Shown here: positions 61,390 through 64,000 of the stretch, piece after piece | How the letters are laid out: the number at the start of each line of letters is the position of its first letter | How positions within the stretch are numbered: the stretch's first letter is position 1 | NCBI GenBank assembly: GCA_963575645.1 | Contig: OY754469.1 | Span: forward strand, 25,376,001-25,440,000 | Source: Xanthostigma xanthostigma | Lineage: Eukaryota; Arthropoda; Insecta; Raphidioptera; Raphidiidae | Length of the DNA: 64,000 nucleotides | Reading direction: 5' to 3' | Made by a program: the position numbers and the translations under genes | Notes under the pieces: generated by a model | Told to the model about the DNA's origin: nothing | What the model saw: only the letters and a program-made list of their open reading frames with translations | The model's database searches: none

Positions 61390-64000
61390 TTCTCATAAGA
61401 AAATGCAAACTGCGTATTAACCATTATTTTAACGCATACAAGCAGTTTTTACATGCTTTACGACAATTAGGTGCAAACGAGTCCTTATAGGCAAAAGTGC
61501 TTTATTTCATGAGGGTAAGTCTATTTACACTATAACATTCAGGTTTGGATCTTTCTCTCATAAGAAAATGCAAACTGCATATTAACCATTATTTAAACGC
61601 AGACAAGCAGTTTTTACATGCCTTACGACAATTAGGTGCAAATGAGTCTTTATAGGCAAAATTGCTTTATTTTATGAAGGTAAGTCAATTTACACTATAT
61701 AATTCAGGTTTGGATCTTTCTCTCATAAGAAAATGCAAACTGCATATTAACCATTATTTAAACGCAGACAAGCAGTTTTTACATGCCTTACGACAATTAG
61801 GTGCAAATGAGTCTTTATAGGCAAAATTGCTTTATTTTATGAAGGTAAGTCAATTTACACTATACCATTCAGGTTTGGATCTTTCTCTCATAAGAAAATG
61901 CAAACTGCATATTAACCATTATTTAAACGCAGACAAGCAGTTTTTACATGCCTTACGAGAATTAGGTGCAAATGAGTCTTTATAGGCAAAATTGCTTTAT
62001 TTTATGAAGGTAAGTCTATTTACACTATAACATTCAGGTTTGGATCATTCTCTCATAAGAAAATGCAAACTGCATATTAACCATTATTTTAACGCAGACA
62101 AGCAGTTTACATGCTTCACGACAATTGCGTGCAAATGAGTCCTTATAGGCAAAATTGCTTTATTTTACTAAGGTAAGTCTATTTACACTATAACATTCAG
62201 GTGTGGATCATTTTCTCATAAGAAAATGCAAACTGCATATTAACCAATTTTTTAACGCAGACAAGCAGTTTTTACATGCTTCACGACAATTGCGTGCAAA
62301 TGAGTCCTTATAGGCAAAATTGCTTTATTTTACTAAGGTAAGTCTATTTTCACTATAACATTCAGGTTTGGATCATTCTCTCACAAGAAAATGCAAACTG
62401 CATATTAACTATTATTTTAACGCATACAAGCAGTTTTTACATGCTTTATGACAATTAGGTGCAAATGAGTCCTTATAGGCAAAATTGCTTTATTTCATGA
62501 GGGTAAGTCTATTTACACTATAACATTCAGGTTTGGATCATTCTCTCATAAGAAAATGCAAACTGCATATTAACCATTATTTTAACGCAGACAAGCAGTT
62601 TTTACATGCTTCACGACAATTGCGTGCAAATGAGTCCTTATAGGCAAAATTGCTTTATTTTACTAAGGTAAGTCTATTTACACTATAACATTCAGGTTTG
62701 GATCATTCTCTCATAAGAAAATGCAAACTGCATATTAACAATTATTTTAACGCATACAAGCAGTTTTTACATGCTTTATGACAATTAGGGGCAATTGAGT
62801 CCATATAGGCAAAATTGCTTTATTTCATAAAGGTAAGTCTATTTTCACTATAACATTCAGGTTTGGATCATTTTCTCATAAGAAAATGCAAACTGCGTAT
62901 TAACCATTATTTTAACGCATACAAGCAGTTTTTACATGCTTTACGACAATTAGGTGCAAACGAGTCCTTATAGGCAAAAGTGCTTTATTTCATGAGGGTA
63001 AGTCTATTTACACTATAACATTCAGGTTTGGATTATTTTCTCATAAGAAAATGCAAACTGCGTATTAACCATTATTTTAACGCTGACAAGCAGTTTTTAC
63101 ATGCTTTACGACAATTAGGTGCAAACGAGTCCTTATAGGCAAAAGTGCTTTATTTCATGAGGGTAAGTCTATTTACACTATAACATTCAGGTTTGGATCA
63201 TTCAGTCATAAGAAAATGCAAACTGCATATTTACTATCATTTTCACGCAGACAAGCAGTTTTCACATGTTTTACGACAATTAGGTGGAAATAAGTCCTTA
63301 AAGGCAAAATTGTTTTATTTCACAAAGGTAAGTCTACTTTCACTATAACATTCAGGTTTGGATAATTCTCTCATAAGAAAATGCAAACTGCATATTAACC
63401 ATTATTTTAACGCAGCCAGGCAGTTTTTACATGCTTCACGACAATTGCGTGCAAATGAGTCCTTATAGGCAAAATTGCTTTATTTTACAAAGGTAAGTCT
63501 ATTTACACTATAACATTCAGGTTTGGATCATTCTCTCATAAGAAAATGCAAACTGCATATTAACCATTATTTTAACGCATACAAGCAGTTTTTAAATACT
63601 TTATGACAATTAGGGGCAAATGAGTCCTTATAGGCAAAATTGCTTTATTTCATGAAGGTAAGTCTATTTACACTATAACATTCAGGTTTGGATCTTTCTC
63701 TCATAAGAAAATGCAAACTGCATATTAACCATTATTTAAACGCAGACAAGCAGTTTTTACATGCCTTACGACAATTAGGTGCAAATGAGTCTTTATAAGC
63801 AAAATTGCTTTATTTTATGAAGGTAAGTCAATTTACACTATAACATTCAGGTTTGGATCTTTCTCTCATAAGAAAATGCAAACTGCATATTAACCATTAT
63901 TTAAACGCAGACAAGCAGTTTTTACATGCCTTACGACAATTAGGTGCAAATGAGTCTTTATAGGCAAAAATGCTTTATTTTATGAAGGTAAGTCTATTTA

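Larger units (their letters stand above)
50902..64000 (+). repeat. 165-bp tandem satellite array, right arm
   Basis: About 79 further monomers in the same orientation and register, running off the right edge. The first kilobases follow the monomer order seen near 36240-38160, to the left of the gypsy insertion, so the two arms share block copies. Small private indels are seen at 55914 (3 bp lost in GAGGGTGTC), 59514 (shortened AGGAAATTGC), 62107 (CAGTTTACATG) and 60550 and 61374 (ACATCAGG). No gene. Confidence 0.96.

Overview
This window is eukaryotic repeat DNA, most likely from an arthropod and probably an insect. R1-clade non-LTR retrotransposons, one of which sits here, are known mainly from arthropods. 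No host single-copy gene, RNA gene or CRISPR array is visible. About 52 kb is one AT-rich tandem satellite with a 165-bp monomer, roughly 320 copies, all in the same orientation wherever I read it. The array is interrupted by two retrotransposons and by a 108-bp foreign insert that is present twice.

Layout: 1-38169 satellite (left arm), including a 6.2-kb block duplicated in tandem (about 14676-20891 and 20869-27085) and further block copies of 1.5-3 kb; 38170-44061 a Ty3/gypsy LTR retrotransposon on the + strand; 44066-45409 a short satellite bridge; 45426-50885 an R1-type non-LTR retrotransposon on the - strand; 50902-64000 satellite (right arm), with short higher-order repeats at about 57200-58900 and 59740-61390. 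The monomer register is kept exactly across both retrotransposons (46+119=165 bp and 86+79=165 bp), so both are clean insertions into one continuous array.

The gypsy element has two 751/752-bp LTRs that by eye differ only by one T in a T run. It has a TACA target duplication, perfect 7-bp terminal inverted repeats, a primer-binding site matching initiator tRNA-Met, a gag, and a pol in the -1 frame. At the gag/pol junction is an A AAA AAC heptamer followed by a 7-bp hairpin, a textbook -1 ribosomal frameshift signal. The insertion is young, but an in-frame TAG in the protease interrupts pol.

The R1-type element has a 16-bp target duplication (one mismatch), a 21-nt A tail, ORF1 with three CCHC knuckles, and ORF2 with an APE endonuclease and reverse transcriptase. 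ORF2 is frameshifted between the two domains and ORF1 probably near its N terminus, so this copy looks dead.

The region reads as (peri)centromere-like or other heterochromatic satellite in which unequal exchange amplifies blocks and retroelements land. I did not find a novel gene system. The most informative items are the block-duplication history, the 108-bp marker insert and the gag-pol recoding signal.
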